Of a stretch of 64,000 bases of DNA, positions 39,960 to 51,751 are shown piece by piece. The translations under genes were made by a program, and so were the position numbers. Location of the stretch: the NCBI GenBank assembly GCA_006384855.1, contig VCJN01001692.1:1-64000 (forward strand). Reading direction: 5' to 3'. The DNA is from Tetraselmis striata (lineage: Eukaryota > Chlorophyta > Chlorodendrophyceae > Chlorodendrales > Chlorodendraceae). The first letter of the stretch is position 1; each line of letters starts with the position of its first letter. Under the pieces are notes generated by a model. That model was given only the letters and a program-made list of their open reading frames with translations, was not told the DNA's origin and made no database searches.

Positions 39960-40440
39960 GCGTGTGTGTGCGTGTGTGTGTGCGTGTCCATGAGCGTCCG
40001 GCTGTGTATCTGATGTGTTAAAACTGTCACTGAGGATGCCTGGAAGATGCGGGGTTTTGTGTAAACATCAATGCGTGCTGACGTGCTTAATATGCAAACG
40101 CGGTGCTCACACTTGCAGGTTCTTTCGAGCCATGCTAGCGCCAGCATCATCTGACTCCAAGCGGTGAGAAGTCTGTACGGATTTTCTCGCATCTTAGAAA
40201 CATCCAAGACAGCTAGAAGCCACTGGGAGGCGCCGCAATTTCGTCACTGACAGCACTCTGGGGATATCTGCATCCCCCAGGACAAGGATCTCTGGCCACA
40301 TCTCGGTCTTTCTACTTCTACAGCCTTCACTCTGCTATTCGCAAGCTTCACCACGTCCGTTCAACACTGTCTGCAAGCAGCGGCACGTCCAGCCTCGACA
40401 TCTGATACTGGCTTCGTCTTCTTGCTTCCAGGACTATTTC
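36970..40440. other. 3.5-kb spacer with no supported gene
   Basis: Short ORFs only, none with domains or flanking splice sites I trust. It holds a C-run at about 38952-38968 and a GT microsatellite at 39911-39990. The last part must carry the KH-gene promoter and 5' leader, possibly with a 5' intron ending CTTCCAG just before the ATG. Confidence 0.5.
39911..39990 (+). repeat. (GT)n microsatellite with GC interruptions
   Basis: About 22 clean GT units, then GTGC/GTGT variants. Confidence 0.95.
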
Positions 40441-40444
40441 AAGC

Positions 40445-43400
40445 ATGTTTTGTTCTCGACAGCAATTGGCTGAGCCCGGCAGTGGTATATATGGTCAGCA
40501 TTGTTCTGAACTCTCCGCCTCCACTGGCAGCTACCAGATTCAACGTGCAAACCACTACCTGGCAAGGTCAATGTATGATGACACTGCTGATGAACGACCA
40601 TCCAGCACTGAGACTTACATGGACATGGCCACTGGCCGCTGCGGGGACATTGGTGGATTGGCACAAACAGCCAGCCTTTTGTCGCTTGGTTCACCGGAGG
40701 GGTCGTCCGGGATGGAGTCTCCACCTCATCATACTGACAGCGATGGCAGTGACAGCCCCCAGAACATGGCAGCACTACGGACTTCTGCACCACCGGCTTG
40801 GGCAAGTTATATGAGAACTGGCAATGCTTTTGCAGAGCAGCATCAAGTTGCAGCTTCTGGCAGCAGCACCAGCTCAGTCAACACCCGCTTTCCAGGCCAA
40901 CCCTTCCAGCAAGCTATGCTGCCAGCCGTCTCTAAGACATTGCAGGCAGCTGATTCAGCGGTGAACAAGACACTTTCCAGCGCATCAGACGTACAGCGCC
41001 ATTCAGTCAGTGAGCAGCCGGAGCTCGCATCACAGAGTCTACTATTCCTGGAGGCAATGAGTAAGGCACCACCAGCTCCAGTCAGCGGCCATCATGGGCC
41101 TGACCACTCTATGTACCCTCATCAGCTCAGTACGAATAAGCAGGGGGCGCCGCAAGCCCCTGCTCCACCACCACACAACAGCGACAGTAAGCGCGCGAGG
41201 TACATGCCATATCCCTTCTATTGTATAGTACGACTCTCACAGTAAGGGGATGCACTGAATGTTGTCGCAAGTATGACCTCAACATACCATACTACGTAGC
41301 GCAGAACGGGCATAGCAACCGACCCGATGCGATAACTAAGTCATGCAGACAGAAAGTACAGCTTTTGATTCCAGTCAAATATATCGCAATATGTAGCTGT
41401 GAAAAATAGTGCAGAAACTACCCGCTTGTGTGGCGTCAGCCACATGAAAGTTCTGTAGTAACACTGGCTCTCCCCGCTGCAGGTGGGTTCAGCCATCCGG
41501 GCCACGCCGGCAAGGCCAAGGAGTGGAGAACATTGAGCAGGGCATCGCCAATGTTGAAAAGACGGCATCAGGGTAAGAGATCATTGACTGTTCATTTGAC
41601 TGTTTTCTCACTTAAACTTATAGAAGAGTTTAATCTTTATATCTGCTACATATCGTCAGAGAACTTACGCTTTCTGTGTGCAACTAACGCATACTGAATT
41701 GAATACAATCATGGTCAGCGCCATACTTCACTCTCAGACAACAGTTCATTGCTTCTAACTGCTACACATGTCCCGCTTGTACCGCCAGGCAAGTGATGGT
41801 GACCGTCACACTTTTGGCAGCAGGCTTCCTCATCGGGCCAGGTGGCACATCAGTCAGAGAAATCGGCAAGCGCACTGGGTCCGACATCAAGTCCTGGACA
41901 GCCCAGTCTTCTGGCGACGGCACCGGACGCCCAGTCAGAGTGTTCCATATTGATGGGTCCAAGGATGCCTGCCGGAAGGTGCTTGAGATCATGAGTGATG
42001 CGGTTGACCACTACAAGGTGCGGTTGACCACTACAAGTCTTCCGCCATGGACTACCTCTCTGCTGAGTGATTGAGACTGTTGCTCGAAGCAGCCAACCCC
42101 TTATTCATGATGCAGACCTGCATATATCGACAGACATAAAGTACTCGTCCATTAAGGGTGTCCATTTTTATGGTATTCATGTTCTGTGCTTGAGCAGTTT
42201 GCGCGAGCCCCCCCACATGATATTAAATGTGCCTGCTGCCATGCCAGCCACATATTATGATTGACGACACCAGGCAAGAGTGCGATTTTTACAGTGATCT
42301 GTTTACACTGATGAGCTGGTATCCAAACTCCTGACCAATTATCACGTTACTCTATTCAAAATCCCAAGCATCGTGCCCATATCAGTGCAGCTGAGATATG
42401 TGTATTGCTTCGTGCGCCATGATCTGCAGTACCTCTGCGAGGGGAAGTGCTCTGGAAAGGTCGTCACGCGGATCCACCGCATCCGGGGAATCGACTTCAG
42501 CTACCAGCCACCGCCGCGAAACATTGTTCCCTTCGCGGCTGCCCTGCTCTGCAGCACTGGCCGACCTCTGCCAGCCTCCAGCATGACTTCCAGGAACGAC
42601 TCCAAGAAGAGACATCAGCAGACGCAGCAGGATGCTTTCCAAGGAGTGTCTTCTCGGCCCAGGCATCCGGCTGGCACCTTCCTGGGGAGCTCTTGCAATG
42701 CCTCCACTGGTTGGTACGCCGATCAGCACGTTCCGGATGGGTCGATGCAGCCATCACATCAAGCCAACTACCCCTGTCCAGCCTCGTACCTCAGGTCCGA
42801 TGTCAGGCATTCCATTGCTGCTTCAGGCAGACCGCCAGCTACATTGCCGCACCATCAACAGCTTCCAAAGGCACACTCGTGGCCCAAGCCTGGGGGCCAG
42901 CCACTGCAGCAGCCAATGTCAGTGCAGCAGCAGTACCTTTATGACTCTCTGTGTGAAGCCGTGATCGCAGCCTCAGTGCAACACAACGCAGACGTTGCTC
43001 CCACCCGGCAGGACTTGAGAACAATCTCTGCAGCAGATTTGTACCATCAGATGCCAGGGGATGCTGCTTCTTGCGGCGCAGCTCTGTTTCCAAGCTACTT
43101 TGCCCCAGATCCCCTGCAGCTTCAGCCCTGGTACAGCCGTGACAACCACCAAGAATGTCAAACAGAGCACGAGTACTACACAGGTCCTCATCAGTCCGCC
43201 GATGCAGCCAATCACGCACTCATGATGACAGGGCTCTATGGCATGGGTGCAGCTCCGCACAAGCCCCAGAACCAGCCTGCACACACCGAGGGCAGCATGT
43301 TACATCCTGGGCTCCTTGCTGATGCAGACCTACCAACACATGTGGCAAACAACACAGTGATGAGCCAGTCTCACACTCATGACTTCCCCGCGGCCTTCTC

Positions 43401-43512
43401 CTCGCACCAAGCCAGCAGCATATGCAGCAGTGGCAATATTTCAGCGCCCGAGGCAGCAATCTCAGGTGCAGTGGAGCGTTCTCTTGTAGCCCTACTCAGT
43501 CCAGAGCTGTAG
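40445..43512 (+). CDS. KH-domain RNA-binding protein
   Basis: Four exons in phase: 40445-41199, 41483-41572, 41789-42017 and 42391-43512 (TAG), 731 residues. Residues 1-250 are Ser/Gln/Pro/His-rich and low complexity. A KH domain spans about residues 280-358: TVTLLAAGFLIGPGGTSVRE has the G-x-x-G loop as GPGG, followed by GKRTGSDIKSW and a C-terminal helix VLEIMSDAVDHYK. A well-ordered block at the start of exon 4 (YVYCFVRHDLQYLCEGKCSG, later IHRIRGIDFSYQPPPR) is not one I can name. The remaining ~330 residues are Gln/His/Ser-rich. It probably binds single-stranded RNA in post-transcriptional control. Exon 2 was chosen in the frame that joins 41199 and 41789 (phases 2 and 2). Confidence 0.8.
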
Positions 43513-44043
43513 TGCATCTCTCTGGTACTCCTCTCGCAGCAATGACAGCGCTGTACATACGTTCTCCTACTTTGGTTCTGCATACAGGCTTCCAGTTTTG
43601 AAGCGCTGAGAGTCAGCGCCGGGACCTGTTGAGCTGTTGACCAAACGGCGGCCCAGTGCCAGACGGCAGATGTGACGAAATCCGAAGCGACACAGACCTT
43701 TATGAGATGCGCCAGAATCAGTATGGCATAGCTAATAAGCACCAGTCAGGAGCAGCGCTTCACTTTTCCATCGCTCATCTCGTTGTCTGGATCAAGAGTA
43801 GCAAAAGCAGAGGGATATATAATAAAGTAAGTAACGGTTTGTGTTTCCCATCTTATTTCGGTCGGCAGTGTGGATTAGAGCTCATAGGCAAAGTAGACAT
43901 ATTCTGAATACGTCAAGGAACAGTGAACTGCTTGTTTGAACCAGCAATAATAGAGAACTCGTACTGTTCGTTCTCAGTAATGAATAGGCAGTGGCGGACT
44001 GGCGCCCCCACCGCATCTTTTGATTGAAAGGCCCAATGTTGCT

Positions 44044-44048
44044 TGTAA
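44044..44048 (+). promoter_or_regulatory. possible TGTAA polyadenylation signal
   Basis: First TGTAA I see after the KH gene, 532 bases past the stop. Distance makes it less certain than the others. Confidence 0.3.
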
Positions 44049-44479
44049 ATAACAGCCATCAGTGCACAACAGTCGCTCATCCGCTGAAAGCGACAGTTAT
44101 CCTTGCTTAACAATAAAAGCTGATGCCGCCCTAATGAAAGCAATCTCAATACATCTCCAGGGACCGTACTATCCTAAACATCAAACACTAGAATGCAATG
44201 TGTGCGGGGCAATAATTATGATACTAGTGCATACATATATTTTCATCAATGAACCAGGAAGACAGGTACATACATCATTATACAATAGTACATCGTGTAT
44301 ATGTGTCTGCCTGATATTAGCAGATAGTCTGCACACCGTTTGTACAGATATGCGGAATGTCCGTGGTTGCTGATGCATGTATGTATTGATCTGCCAGCAA
44401 CTATCAATGCGGACGAAGAAGTTGTTTCCGCGCACCCCCTCCCCCCACCCTGTCAATCCCATGACTCGCCACTTCCATT

Positions 44480-44541
<62 letters not shown>
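44480..44541 (+). repeat. (CA)n microsatellite followed by TATG-type repeats
   Basis: About 30 CA units to 44541, then TATGTATG simple sequence to about 44595. Confidence 0.97.
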
Positions 44542-44545
<4 letters not shown>

Positions 44546-45115
44546 GTATGTACGTATGTATGTATGTATGTATGTATATATGTATATGTATGTAGGCATG
44601 ATAGATAGCACATTATAGCATATATATACTAAAAAGATTGTTGTACTGTTTTCAAATAGCATGCAGCAGCAAATTGGGCGGAATTGAGCGGAATTGGACG
44701 GATTGGGCGGAATAATCAATGGATGTACTGCGATCTATGCTATATAATTATGTTCATGTGGTAATGCCGGTAGCCTGGGTGCTAATTATCACCGACAATG
44801 GATCATTTCTCACATGCGACCGCTACTACAAATGCAGGTCGTTTGACATCCTTACACATGATATGTGCAAACCAATATATCAAGAACAGTGGCGCGCAGG
44901 CGCACAGACGAGGCCGGCCGAGCCAGCCGCCCCCCTCGTAAGAATCTGGTTGTACAAGAAATGTCCATAAGTCAATGAGAGCGGGCAAACAAGATATACT
45001 GCAATACGGTAGTCAGGCGGCATATACGTATTGCCTGCGCTACGGTCGCAGGTCGCCTTAGTTGCTATAGCGACTATCATAGTTGCTGTTACCGGCCACC
45101 TCCTGGAAAGTGTAA

Positions 45116-45515
45116 CAATCGAGGCGACATTCGTATGGAAAGAGCAACTTGCCACATGGCAGAAATGTTATAGGATACATATGCCCGTAGTCTCAGGTAC
45201 ACATCGCACTAGTACTCGTACACATAGTAATGGTACTAACTCGTCGTATATTGTACTCGTAAAATTGTCACACTACATTCCTCCCCCCGTGAGACATCAA
45301 TTCTCGACAACATTGAGGATCGAAACGGTGACATTTAGGTCCCTAGATCGGAACTCATGCTCCGAAACCAGTGTTAGTAGCAATCGAGGCAACATTCGTC
45401 TCAAAAGCACGACTCTTGCCACATTGCAGCATTATACGGTACATATACCCGTAGTCTCAGGTACACATCGCACTAGTACTCGTACACATAGTACTGGTAC
45501 AAACTCATCCAATTG
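45116..45515 (+). repeat. ~425-bp repeat with internal duplication, locus 2
   Basis: Sub-copies start at 45116 and 45381. They match 19741-20165 block for block, including ACTAGTACTCGTACACATAG and the CTCGACAA spacer. Confidence 0.75.
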
Positions 45516-45571
45516 TCACGTGTTAATATATTTACACAGGCGCGTAGGCGCGCAGAGGTCGGCACCCCCAC

Positions 45572-45604
45572 CCCCTCCCCCCCCCCCCCCCCCCCCCCCC
45601 CCCG
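45572..45604 (+). repeat. poly-C run
   Basis: About 25 uninterrupted C within a C-rich stretch next to the repeat at 45116-45515. Confidence 0.95.
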
Positions 45605-45609
45605 CCCCA

Positions 45610-46660
45610 TCTCATACATTATGAATCGCATCTATAGTTGGATAGCAGATACAACTATACATATGTAGTATCCTTAGTCGCTACGCGTACATATATCACA
45701 GGTCGTCCAAGAGCGGGCCGAAATAAGATATTGCCAAACTTGTACGAAGTCAGACGGCATACCGGTATTGTAGGCCATAGGCGAGAAGCTTTAGCGTAGG
45801 CAAGAAAAAGGTTTGCAGCAAAGGAAATTGTTACAGTGTACCGGGGTGCACACAGCTTGACAGAGCTATTGGCGTGGCATGCGGAAATTGAAAATGAAAT
45901 TGAAAATTGAATTACAACGTGTTGACTTGCTGCTCTCCACTGCCCAAATCAAGTTGCTTTAAGAACCTGCTTTTTCATCCAACCGCTGTGGGAACCCTAG
46001 GGATTATGGATGCAGCTTCCGGCCTTCCGCATATCCCCCGCACCCCTCCTCCTTCGCTCCATGCCGCTTGGTATTGGCCCCCCCTGCCGTAGCGGGCTGG
46101 GTGTTGTGTACGGTAATCTCCGGAAAGCGTGGTTGTTAGTGGTGGGTGTGTGAAGTAGGGTTGTGGACTCCACTATCTATCAACGCACGGCCGCGATGGC
46201 GCCCGCTTCAGAATGGGGACCCCCGCACGATGCCTACAACGGGCGGGACGCTCCGGTTGCCTTACTCCGACCGGGCCTCCTCTGCGGGACACCTATGCCT
46301 TAGTCGGAATGGACGGTAACATGGCACCGTTCTAGCCCGACGCCTACTTGTGCCGCAGGTCGATGCTGCAACCAGCGGACCAACACCAAGCGGACTGCCT
46401 AGGGCTGTAAGCCTAACTGGGCGTGGAATGCGAAGACGCCGTGAAGACTGCTAATACACTGCGCCGCTGCCTCGGCCGCACGCGGCCGTTACCGCGCCGC
46501 TGCCCCGGCCGCGCGCCGTGATTTCCGCGCCGCGCCGCGCTGCTCCGGTAGCGCGCCGTTGCCGCGCCGCTGCCTCGACCGCGGGAGCACCAAAATTGCG
46601 GTTAACGATATCGACGGTTACAATGCGTTTTATTATTGATTTTGCATCTGCGGTCCACAA
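45610..46660. other. spacer with GC-rich low-complexity tract
   Basis: No gene supported. From about 46460 to 46580 a GC-rich degenerate tandem tract of CGCGCCGCTGCC(C/T)CGGCCGC units is seen. It resembles the 30-bp array at 57124-57232. Confidence 0.45.
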
Positions 46661-46743
46661 TGCTATTTCATGACTGTTGAAAAGGGGTGTGTTGAAATTC
46701 GTTCTTTAGGGGAGGGGGGTCATGTTATCATGTATAACCGCGC

Positions 46744-47084
46744 CCTCTACCTCCGCGCCTCGTTCCCGTTGGCCTTTTCGAGGGCCTCTTTCACGGCCTC
46801 TCGTCCCACGTCCGTGACCGCGAACGCCATCGTCGAGTTGACGCTGAAGGGAAGAATACCGTTGCGGAGTCGGTCTGCTTGCATTCTTCGATCGCATAGA
46901 TCTTCGGAGAGCTTCCGCAATCTCGCCATGTCGGTGTTGGACTTTCATAACGTGGCACAAACGATAGGATTGCCACCGATTCCGTACCTCGAGAAAGCCT
47001 TGCAGTCGCAGATTGGCACTCCATCTTTGGAGGTGACCCAGTGAAGGGACTAGCACCCCTGCAAAGGGAACGCAATAATGACAT
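46744..47084 (-). pseudogene. coding-like remnant, function unknown
   Basis: On the minus strand, 46929-46747 reads MARLRKLSEDLCDRRMQAD ... AVTDVGREAVKEALEKANG, a plausible charged helical protein end. One frame over, just upstream, FLEVRNRWQSYRLCHVMKVQ appears to be its continuation, implying a frameshift. I do not recognise the family. Confidence 0.3.
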
Positions 47085-47215
47085 TGGAATCCCGGAAGCA
47101 AATCTCCGACTAAACTTCGTCGGTAGATTCTGTCACGGCTTCTTTGTAACATTCGGAAACTCCGTGCCGTCGTTATGCAAGTTGGCATTGGGGTAGAGGC
47201 CGCATAGTGTCGGAT

Positions 47216-47920
47216 GCATGTGTAGGTGCACGTACCTCGTCGTCGTCACAAACGGACTCTAACACGCGCTTCCCACGCGAGCTCTCGTCGGTCTTTGTCA
47301 AATGGCAACCTCGTCGAAAGTATCACACGTCGGGCAGCCACTATACGGCTTCTCCTTGCATGCTCCCGCTTGGGGAACGTGAACGCCTCGTCAAGGAACG
47401 TCTAGGTATACCGGAAGCGCTTCTGCCGTGCATAGCCGGGTGTGGGTGTGGGTGTAGTAGGTACCTCGACACTCGTCGTGGACGGACTCCATAACGCGTT
47501 TCCCACGTGAGCTCGTGTCGGCCTCCATTCCCACGCCCCCACGGCGGTATGCCTCGTTTTTGGCCGAGTAGGGGCAGGGGTATGGTTGGACGCTTCGTCG
47601 TCGTCTGAGAAGGACTCCAACACTACGCGCTTGCCCCGGGAGCATGTGCCACCCTTACTCGCGCTTGGGTGCACAGAAGATGTGCGCGAATCAGAAGCGC
47701 AATTATCTGACCACCTAGGCAGTACGTTACTTTCCGCGGGACGAGGCCGAGGTGATACTGCCCGAAAAGGCAAGGAACTCGCTGCCACTGCGTCTCGCAC
47801 GGCTTTTTGCTTGAGCGACTCAACCTCGCTTGGGGTAAGGAGATGGCCAACATCGTCCAGAAAATTGAGCACGCCCTTCAATACCCCGGGCCCAAAGCGG
47901 TATGTCTCGTCCCCATCCAT
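47216..47920 (-). pseudogene. ORF remnant with repeated SRGKRV-LES motif
   Basis: An ORF starts at 47920 (MDGDETYRFGPGVLKGVLNF) with a helical head followed by polar low-complexity sequence. A motif CSRGKRVVLESFSDDDEA recurs downstream in other frames as SSRGKRVMESVHDE (about 47510-47460) and SSRGKRVLESVCDDDE (about 47290-47236). Three related units about 130-230 bp apart, now out of frame, suggest a decayed protein with repeats, possibly a retroelement structural protein. Confidence 0.35.
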
Positions 47921-48000
47921 GTTTCAGTCGCCGCAAGGGAAAGGTAGCGTGCCAGGCGGCCAATAACCAAGAGGAAGGATCTATGGAAACGAAGCTTAAT

Positions 48001-48540
48001 CTACGGACCAAATGGGGCGGGACGGGGTGGCCCTTTAGCCCTCCACCCGCCACCATTTAGCGTGCGCGGCCCGGACTCCGTATCCATATTTGATTCGGCT
48101 AGTAATTGCCCGGGTGGCTCCCATTGGACTTCGAATAGGCGGGTGGCGTCGTACTGCCTGGTTGTTTTTAGGGCGCATTTTGCACACCTGGCATCCGTGG
48201 CTAGGACGCGTGAGGGGTGGACCACGTTATGGCACCATGTGAATGGGCAGTTCCACACTATGCAGCATGCGGTTGGGAGGCGACATAGGGTATATTGCCG
48301 CGGCCGGCGTTTTCCACGTTTTTGCGGCGGGAGGCAGTCTTGTGTGATGGGCGTGCATGAGGCCGGGATGAAGCCCGCGAGCTTCCGGGCGTTCATCTCT
48401 GCAGGCGCAAGGATTTTCAAAGCCAAGTAGACGAGCCTTTGGTTGACTCCATCTGGTCCTCGGCCCACAAAGGCGATGCGGGTCTTATCGCCGACTACTC
48501 TCACGTCAAGCACGGTATCGTCAAGAGTGTCCGGGGACTC
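48001..48540 (-). pseudogene. open C-terminal extension after the gypsy integrase
   Basis: The frame of the GPY/F-like module stays open to 48001. It encodes a Cys-containing stretch (WNCPFTWCHNVVHPS ... ARCAKCALK), which could be a zinc-binding tail or chance. Confidence 0.3.
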
Positions 48541-49235
48541 ACTGCGGAGCAGTCGAGTGATGTGGAATAATACAGGGTGGGAATCCATAATTAGTATATT
48601 AGGGAGGTGGAGATGGTAGGCATGTGAGGAAAGTTTGCGGACGATGGGATATGGGTCGACGAAATGTCGGCGGAATTTCGAACATGTTCGTTGCAAAGCA
48701 AGAGGTGCGATGTTGGCAACCAGACTTTATCACGTTCGTCAAAGTCGCCGGTGCGAGTTTTGTGGTTAGCATATATGCTATTTGGTAGGCGGCGTCGGCG
48801 AGTTTTCAATTCTTCCGTGATTAAGGCACGAGTATCTTGCATTCGTTGTACGGTGTCAATATGCGATCTGCGGGGTCGACATGGTGCAATGATAGGTTTG
48901 CAGATGGAAGCGGGTTCATGCCGTAGCGGGCCTCGAATGGAGTGCGTGTTATCTCGGAATGACATGCGTTGTTGTATAGCTGCGCATTCGGCGAGAGATA
49001 AATTATCGACGAGTCATATGATTTTGATTTTGATATGGTATGATTTTGATGCACGAAGAACCGGAGTATTTGTTCAATGGTGCGGTGCGTACGTTCGGTT
49101 TACCCGCCGTCTGTTGGGGGGTGATATGACGAACTAGTATTTAATTTGGTACGTAACGATGGGAACATATTTTGCAAAAGAGCGGAAATGAAGGCCGTGG
49201 TGGCGGAAAATATTATCGACAAATAAGTGGGCTAC

Positions 49236-49270
<35 letters not shown>

Positions 49271-49480
49271 CTGAAGAAATGCTACACATTATGAAGTGGG
49301 CTTGTTTAGTCATAAAGGCGCATACAAATGTGGCGATAGTATCGAAGCCATTCTGCAAGGGCGGGCGTGGTACAAAGTGCATGGAAATTACTTCCCAGGG
49401 GCGTGTGCCTTTGGGCATGGGAGACATAGAGCCCCTAGGCGGATGCTGGGTGGAGTTTTTTAGCGTTGGCAAGTCAAGCA
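48540..49480 (-). pseudogene. decayed Ty3/gypsy integrase region
   Basis: Successive frames on the minus strand give an integrase. At 49480-49290, GTRPWEVISMHFVPRP and FVCAFMTKQAHFIM are the start of the catalytic core, with the usual first Asp of S-M-D-F-V replaced by His. A ~30-nt poly-G interrupts next, then AHLFVDNIFRHHGLHF. At 49050-48890 comes NNACHSEITRTPFEARYGMNP. At 48800-48550, GDFDERDKVWLPTSHLLL and KFRRHFVDPYPIVRKLSSHA then LHLPNILIMDSHPVLFHITR form the GPY/F-like module. Frameshifts and the lost Asp make it non-functional. Confidence 0.75.
49237..49268 (+). repeat. poly-G run inside the decayed integrase
   Basis: About 30 uninterrupted G. It falls within the catalytic core of the minus-strand integrase remnant and so expanded after, or caused, inactivation. 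Confidence 0.95.
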
Positions 49481-50131
49481 AGAACGGTAGTACGTCATCA
49501 TTGTTTTGCGCATGTGGGGCAATTATTGGCGAAAGTGCGTTCGGCGCATCGGGGTGACCGGCAGCGTTGTGCTAAAGTTCACGGACAATTAAATTAAATA
49601 CGGATGTATCCGAGCATCGAACGGACGCTAACCTCTTTGTGGCGCTACTTGTGGGCACCGCAGACACAATCGTGGCGTTGGTGGAGGACGAAGAGCTCTC
49701 CCGAGCGGCGGGCCGACCAGCTATCTTCTGAGGGTATGGGCGACCTATCCGATCATGCTATCCTCGCCCAGTTGCCCGACAAGTAGCACCCGTCCCGTAC
49801 ACTGTGAGATTCAGATGTGACCTACGGGTGACGAAGCACTACCGTACCGGTACCACTATTATCCGTGAAAGCTGCTGCTGGTGGCGGCATGTCCATCCAG
49901 TTACGTGCGAGTACATCCGGCGTTATTGCCGGCGGGCGATAAATCCTTTTTGTAATCATTGAGGAAGTCGTACATGACGTGTGATGTGCTACATGGCACA
50001 GAAGTAAAAGGTGCGAGGTTGTCCGTGTGGTACCGGGTAGTACCGGGTGGTACCGGGTAGTACGCGATATATTTATTAAGCCGGTACCGGGTATCTAGTA
50101 CGAACCCGGGCGCGATGGCTAGTCGTCCTGT

Positions 50132-50343
50132 TGTGAGGGAATGTGCGCTGGTGGTGGCTATTCCGCTATGGTGGTGGTCAAGTATCATCTGATTACATGC
50201 CGACAGGCGCCGTGCCTGATATATCAGGCGGCGCGATGTGGCCGACAGGGCGCGGGCGCAGCCCGTCATCTGACGGGCGCGCGTTACGCGCCTAATGTGC
50301 TATGATGATTAGGGCTAGTGAGGGTATAGGATATATCCTCACA
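50132..50343 (-). mobile_element. 212-bp LTR, inverted copy
   Basis: Begins TGTGAGGG and ends CCTCACA, the TG...CA inverted termini of an LTR. It is the reverse complement of the LTR at 51540-51751 with a few substitutions. Its inner side abuts an inverted copy of the element's 3' end. Confidence 0.85.
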
Positions 50344-50608
50344 TTCCACCCCGCTCTGATGAATCTGAGTCATCGGATTCACTGTGGAAACCTTTGCGGG
50401 TGGCTCGCCTTGGCAGCAAAGTATGCTGGCGAGGTCGAGATATGTTTGAAACGTTCAGTCAGCATAAAATGCTGCATGGGCGGTGAATACCGCATCGTTT
50501 CATAGGGCATGCAATCATCTTGCCGGGAAATTGTGAAACCTTACTTTAAATAGCAAGGCTTTGCCCTTTGCATATTGTCTGGGATATAGTAGTGCCAACT
50601 TACAGTCT
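50344..50608 (-). mobile_element. inverted copy of the gypsy 3' coding end
   Basis: Reverse complement of about 51276-51539, including the purine-rich tract before the LTR. In its own frame it reads DCKLALLYPRQYAKGKALLF, matching the chromodomain-like tail of the integrase at 50620-51504. Identity ends at about 50608, where the forward integrase begins. Confidence 0.85.
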
Positions 50609-50619
50609 GCGGCGTCCTG

Positions 50620-51504
50620 AACCTCAGTACTGCTTATCATCCGCAGACTGATGGACAGACTGAAATATTGAATAAAATAATTGAGCAGTTGCTGCGAGCT
50701 TTCTGCCACAACAACCAGCAGGACTGGGTAAACTACCTGTCACTTGCTGAGTTCAATTATAATAATACAGAATCATCAACAACGAAGTTTACTCCATTCC
50801 AGGCAATATATGGCTTCCATCCTCGGTTGCCCATAGATATTGTAAACCCCAAAACTGGAGTGAGAGAGACAACAATAGACATTCTGTCAAAAATTCAAGA
50901 TATACACAATCTAGTGCATGAAAACATTATAATTGCCAAAGAATACCAACGGCATTACCATGATAAAAACAGTAAACAGCCGATCACATTTCAAATCGGT
51001 GATAAAATAATGATAAAAACAGACGATATGATTTTACGCGGACAAAAATGTCCCAAGCTCAAACAACGATATGTAGGACCATATGAGGTCATCGAACAGG
51101 TGAATCCTCAGGCCTACAAAATACAATTGCCACCTGAGCTTGAGTGCCACCCAGTATTTCATGTCTCCAAGCTGAGACCCTGGGACACCGTATCTGCACA
51201 AACGGATATTCCTGATGCCTTGATTGGCAGACAAACACGCAGAACGGATGATCCGATCATTGCGGACATCACTGACTGTAAATTGGCACTATACCCCAGA
51301 CTGTATGCAAAGGGCAAAGCCTTGCTATTTAAAGTAAGGTTTCACAATTTCCCCGCAACCGGAGATGACTGGATGCCCTATGAAACAATGCGGTATTCAC
51401 CGCTAATGCAGCATTATATGCTGTCAGAACAATATAAACATATCTCGACCTCACCAGCATATATTGCTGCTAAGGCGAGCTACCCGCAACGGTTCCCACC
51501 GTGA
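50620..51504 (+). CDS. Ty3/gypsy integrase C-terminal part with chromodomain, partial
   Basis: Open frame from about 50620 to TGA at 51502-51504, about 294 codons. It starts at STAYHPQTDGQTEILNKIIE, whose Glu is the last residue of the integrase D-D-E triad, so the first two Asp are missing and the protein is 5'-truncated. Next comes AEFNYNNTESSTTKFTPFQAI. A GPY/F module follows (KQRYVGPYEVIEQVNP ... HPVFHVSKLRPW), then a chromodomain-like end (GKALLFKVRFHNFP, GDDWMPYETM) that in chromoviruses guides insertion to chromatin. The reading frame is intact and unusually A/T-rich with AAA/ATA codons, unlike the GC-rich host genes. Confidence 0.9.
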   Translation, partial: NLSTAYHPQTDGQTEILNKIIEQLLRAFCHNNQQDWVNYLSLAEFNYNNTESSTTKFTPFQAIYGFHPRLPIDIVNPKTGVRETTIDILSKIQDIHNLVHENIIIAKEYQRHYHDKNSKQPITFQIGDKIMIKTDDMILRGQKCPKLKQRYVGPYEVIEQVNPQAYKIQLPPELECHPVFHVSKLRPWDTVSAQTDIPDALIGRQTRRTDDPIIADITDCKLALYPRLYAKGKALLFKVRFHNFPATGDDWMPYETMRYSPLMQHYMLSEQYKHISTSPAYIAAKASYPQRFPP

Positions 51505-51539
51505 ATCTGTTGACTCAGATTCATCAGAGCGGGGTGGAA

Positions 51540-51751
51540 TGTGAGGATATATCCTATACCCTCACTAGCCCTAGTCATCATAGCACATTAGGCGCGTAGC
51601 GCGCGCCCGTCAGATGACGGGCTGCCCCCGCGCCCTCTCGGCCGCATCACGCCGCCTGATATATCAGGCACGGCGCCTGCTGGCCTGTAATCAGATGATA
51701 CTTGACCACCACCATAGCGGAATAGCCACCACCAGCGCACATTCCCTCACA
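51540..51751 (+). mobile_element. 212-bp 3' LTR
   Basis: TGTGAGGATATATCC ... CATTCCCTCACA, directly after the purine-rich AGAGCGGGGTGGAA, a likely polypurine tract for plus-strand priming. Confidence 0.88.

Noticed and set aside
46706..47188. 160-codon minus-strand ORF
   Set aside because: Mostly out of frame with the more protein-like MARLRKLSEDL segment. Only a short part near 46930-47020 looks coding.
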